DNA from: Cardiocondyla obscurior
Taxonomy: Eukaryota; Arthropoda; Insecta; Hymenoptera; Formicidae
Direction: 5' to 3'
Assembly: GCF_019399895.1 (NCBI RefSeq)
Contig: NC_091876.1
Coordinates: 2,208,381-2,272,380, forward strand
DNA: 64,000 nt
The translations under genes were made by a program, and so were the position numbers. Below, one piece after another: positions 60,419 through 64,000 of this stretch; position 1 is the stretch's first letter; each line of letters starts with the position of its first letter. The notes below the pieces were generated by a model that saw only the letters and a program-made list of their open reading frames with translations, was not told the DNA's origin and made no database searches.

Positions 60419-63400
60419 AAAAAACGTAAGATAGAAAAAAATATATATAATATATATATGTTATAAATTTATCTCAGACAAAAGGTATCATCGCACTTTT
60501 ATCCAGCAGACTTAAAAATTAATATGTTATAACAAGAACAGTTACGAAAGGAACACAATGTAATTAACATCCTAACACTCGCCGCTCGAACGAAAGAAGA
60601 TCATTACGGACTCGTAAAGCGCATAAATTGCACATATTGCGTGCAGAAGAAGAGCGATTTTTCGTCCCACTCTATGGATATATCAGCTAGACCCCGCGAC
60701 CTCCGGCGATAACCCAAAAGTCAAGGGCGGTGGATCGGTTCTCGAGACTTTTCGATAATCGTCTGAAACGCGAGGAAGAAGTAGTCGGGACTTTGTCATA
60801 AATATGCGAACGACCACCGGACTTTTCGATATGCGCAATCTTATAAATAATTAATTGTGAGTAAATAAAGCGCGATAGCTTTCATTTAATTATAAATAAG
60901 TAACGAGCATTCTGCTTAGAGCTGATATCCCTGTATCTCTTCCTTGCAGAAATAGAAATTCATAATTCTGTAAAAATAAAAGGCGCAAGGCGACGAGGGA
61001 AGAAAGAAAAAGACAGACGGTTCGAGTAAGGAAAAAAAAAAAAAGAATTCTTTTTTTTTTTAATACAAAAATTCTCGCGCATGATACGCATACACGCGTC
61101 GATTCGGGATACCTACATATTTCGTTTTCACGAAGGTTTCAACCGAGTTCAAAATACGAGGCGCACTTTTTGAAAGCGGACCACCCGTGGCATTACCGGC
61201 TTTGTGGTCGCATGCTCTTTTGATCTACCCCCATAATTAATCCACAGAGGTAACCGGAGACGCGTATGGGCGCACAGGGATCTACGGGGGCGGCTCATTC
61301 ACCGACCGGGACTCCGGGCCCGAGTTATTGAAAGGATATCGGATGAGAGGGAGGCGAGGCCGCGGGGGGGAGAGAAAAAATAAAGAGCGAACCGCTGATT
61401 AACATTTTAATCAGGAACGAGTCACGTGCCGTGCGTTTTGTACCTCTAACAGTAATGATCTTTCGCGACAATGCGGCGGTAGGCACCAAGTTTCGAATGT
61501 CAAATAACACGCGTCTACGCACGCGAGAAAAGAGCCCGAGGACGACACGAGGACGGGTTACGCTTAGTAAAAATTGTATAAATTACGCGTCGATGTGCAA
61601 GAGTTATCGGATACAAGTAACGATGTGTACAACAGTAAGACACGCCATGCTGTAATAAAATGCTGATAAGCTTTCGTGCGATAAAGAGGATGAGGTGATA
61701 CCGCATATCGCGACAAAGTTTAATATTATTCAAAACAAATCTGTCAAGAAGATGCGATTGTAGAAAAGAAAAGGCCGATATCTTCGTAAAATTATGTGTA
61801 TGAAATATTTCAAGAAGTCTTTTTTTTTTTACGATACTTTTTAACAGTTTAATAAAGATAAAATTGCATTAAAATCTAGTACATTCGTTCTATTTTATTA
61901 TAAAATTATATACCGCGTATGAAACTAATATTTATTCACCTGTTTAATTAGTTGTAAAATCTACCGATCTTGAAAATTTAATTATTAAGCATGCGGCAAA
62001 CAACTTTTTGCCGACCGCGATCTCCAGCGCGTGTATTTCGATGAATTTTTTCGATGAATTATAAATATTTTTTGTGGTAAAAAAAAAAAAAAAAACGATC
62101 GCCAGCGACTCGACGGCACATGCCGCTGGATTAGATTCGATCACCTGTCGTTTGGGCGGAGAGACGTCGTTAAAAAGAATTCGCGTTTGACCTAATCTGA
62201 CGAAACCGCGGGGAAGGAAAGCATGCCGATCGGCCGGTAATTATCGTCTGAAATGGAGAATCGCGCAGCGGTTGGTCCGGACGGACTCACGAGGCGAGTA
62301 ATCGGGGTCGCTATACGGCAACGGCGACAACATCGGCATTTGCATCCGTAACAGCTGCAACGAAACGGTAACTCGACGATTTTTACGACGCGGGTCAAAG
62401 TTCGCGCGTCACCTCTACTGCAAGCTAATCGCCGCCGATGGCCGATGCCGCGCGCATTGTCGTCGGCGATAAGCATATGTGGACGTACGCCGAATTAGCA
62501 TAGGCCACGCACATGCGTATTTATTTGCTCATTAACGCCGGCTGACCTCATCCTCAAGAAAGAAAAAAAAAAAAAGAAAAAAGAAAAGAAAATGTGGCAC
62601 GAGAAGTGGCAGCAAAAGAAAAAGAAACAAAAGGCAGAAAAGACGCGTTCGAGAAGTGTATGTAGAGAAATGAAATAAGACACGCTACGCGTAGAACTAT
62701 CAAAGTTTAGCCATTTGATATCACGATCTCTTAAATCAGAAAATAAGAAATTTACAGTTTTATAAATCGTTGTTTAATCGGCCACGTTAAACGCACGTGC
62801 TTCGTTCGCGTCTCCGCGTTGCGTGCCGCGCGAGCGCATCGAGGATGCGGCTCTATTATCCAGAGTGCCGTCGTTGTGTAACGGGGAGGAAAGGTCGCGT
62901 ATTCATTCGCTCGCGACGAGACGCACGGCGGGTTTCGCGCGGAGAGAAAAATCGCGCGGCGGCCGCTGAATGGCCGTCTCGATGGTCTCGCCAGGTGGTT
63001 TATGAAGCCGGAGCGGAAAATAGGTGTCGCGTCTATCAACCAACGCGGAAAAATTCGTGCCTGTTCTCTCCCGTCGCGTGCTCGGTCGCCTAGCCGGCAC
63101 AGTTGACCTTTCGATGCGCAATACAACTCCAATTTACGACGGACATTTAAATTTGAATTGAACACGCGAGTGGGCGGACGTGGGCATTGTTCTTTCGCTT
63201 CGCGATTTAATTGTAGCATCGACAAAATCCCTCCTTTCCAACCCTTAAGACTTGAGTTTTTAGGAAGATTTAGAGAAAAACAATATAATGTTAAATTGAT
63301 TAAATAAATATTTTTAACTGTGCAATCAAAATTTTGAATTTAGAATTAAGGCTTACGCACGAAAATGTATACATGTTATTTTTAAATATGAGGTTAAATG

Positions 63401-64000
63401 TAATTAATATTAAAATTTAAGATGTTCTTTTTTTTTTAAATATTACGTCGCGTTTGAATAAATTAATTTACTTCACATGCCTCATTTTCGGAATTTCGGT
63501 TCTCGAAATCTTCTTGGAATGCTCTGCGATACGAAACGCGGTCTTATGAGGAGCGAAGAAACATATGACAGCAAGGACTCCGATTTCTGGCCCGGAATAC
63601 GCTCGTAACGTGGCTCGCCGCACGTGTTTCCGCCGTTATCGCCGACTAATAAATTGGTTTAAGACAGTTTCAAATCTCGCTGACTGCACTTAAAAAAAAA
63701 AAAAAAAAAAAGAAATTATACCGACACGCCCTATTCTAAACAATCAGTATTGTTATACTTTTATTGTGCATATGAAATGCTAGCAGATATATGTCTTTGT
63801 TACAATATAATTACTAAAAATTCTCCCTCCCAAAAAAAAAAAAGCAAATTACGTATCAGTTTCATAAAAAAAAATTTCTAAAAAAAATAATTACTTATAC
63901 TTAAATTTAATTATTGCAAAAAAAGATTTTTATCATAAGAGAAATAAAAAATTAAATTAAAGAAAACAATAGACAGAAGCGTTTCTCTTTGTCGCTTCGC
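58501..64000. other. far upstream end: non-coding, no gene seen
   Basis: Patches of complex sequence occur at 58640-58760, 59070-59660, 60010-60340, 60560-60830, 61080-61340, 62100-62520 and 62770-63230, separated by AT-rich DNA (59740-60000, 61800-61960, 63240-63480, 63690-63980). A GA tract (60385-60415) and an AT array (60440-60462) are present. No neighbouring gene of svp is reached by the right edge. Confidence 0.55.
60385..60415. repeat. GA microsatellite
   Basis: GA units with one AAG interruption, followed by an A run and then a TA array (60440-60462). Confidence 0.85.

Noticed and set aside
1..64000. CRISPR arrays, rRNA, bacterial-style operons
   Set aside because: No regularly spaced repeats, rRNA sequence or dense coding layout was seen; the window is clearly from an animal nuclear genome.

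Overview
The window is a large, almost entirely non-coding piece of an insect nuclear genome, carrying part of one recognisable gene. Two exons on the minus strand encode the N-terminus and the complete two-zinc-finger DNA-binding domain of Seven-up (Svp), the insect COUP-TF orphan nuclear receptor (NR2F family). Very frequent CpG, CpG-rich patches alternating with AT-rich stretches, long A/T runs, and the absence of other genes suggest a hymenopteran such as an ant or bee. The order is inferred from composition and is not proven; the gene family is secure.

Layout, right to left in the direction of transcription. From 64000 down to about 24550 lies roughly 40 kb with no supportable gene, read here as intergenic or far-upstream DNA. 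From about 24550 to 21506 is a GC- and CpG-rich block with triplet repeats, the likely promoter and 5' UTR of svp. The first coding exon is 21505-21157 (116 codons plus 1 nt). Intron 1 runs 21156-3287 (17.9 kb). The second coding exon is 3286-3137 (150 nt). Positions 3136-1 are the start of intron 2. The ligand-binding-domain exons lie beyond the left edge. Donor, acceptor and phase agree: the phase-1 junction makes the glycine of the P-box CEGCK.

The long intron and the gene-poor upstream side are what is expected around a developmental regulator controlled by distant enhancers. Candidate regulatory structure is visible. A 10-mer CGGCTAATTA occurs four times exactly. A 36-bp element with TAATCC sites occurs twice, 0.9 kb apart. 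There are TAATTA- and TAATCC-centred palindromes, POU-type octamers, paired CACGTG boxes, and an inverted AGGTCA pair that could be an Svp-type site. Simple repeats, G-quadruplex-type tracts, hairpins and a 38-bp alternating purine-pyrimidine tract fill out the rest. I saw no convincing second protein gene, tRNA, rRNA, CRISPR array or intact transposon. No new system is evident; the main interest is the regulatory architecture around svp.
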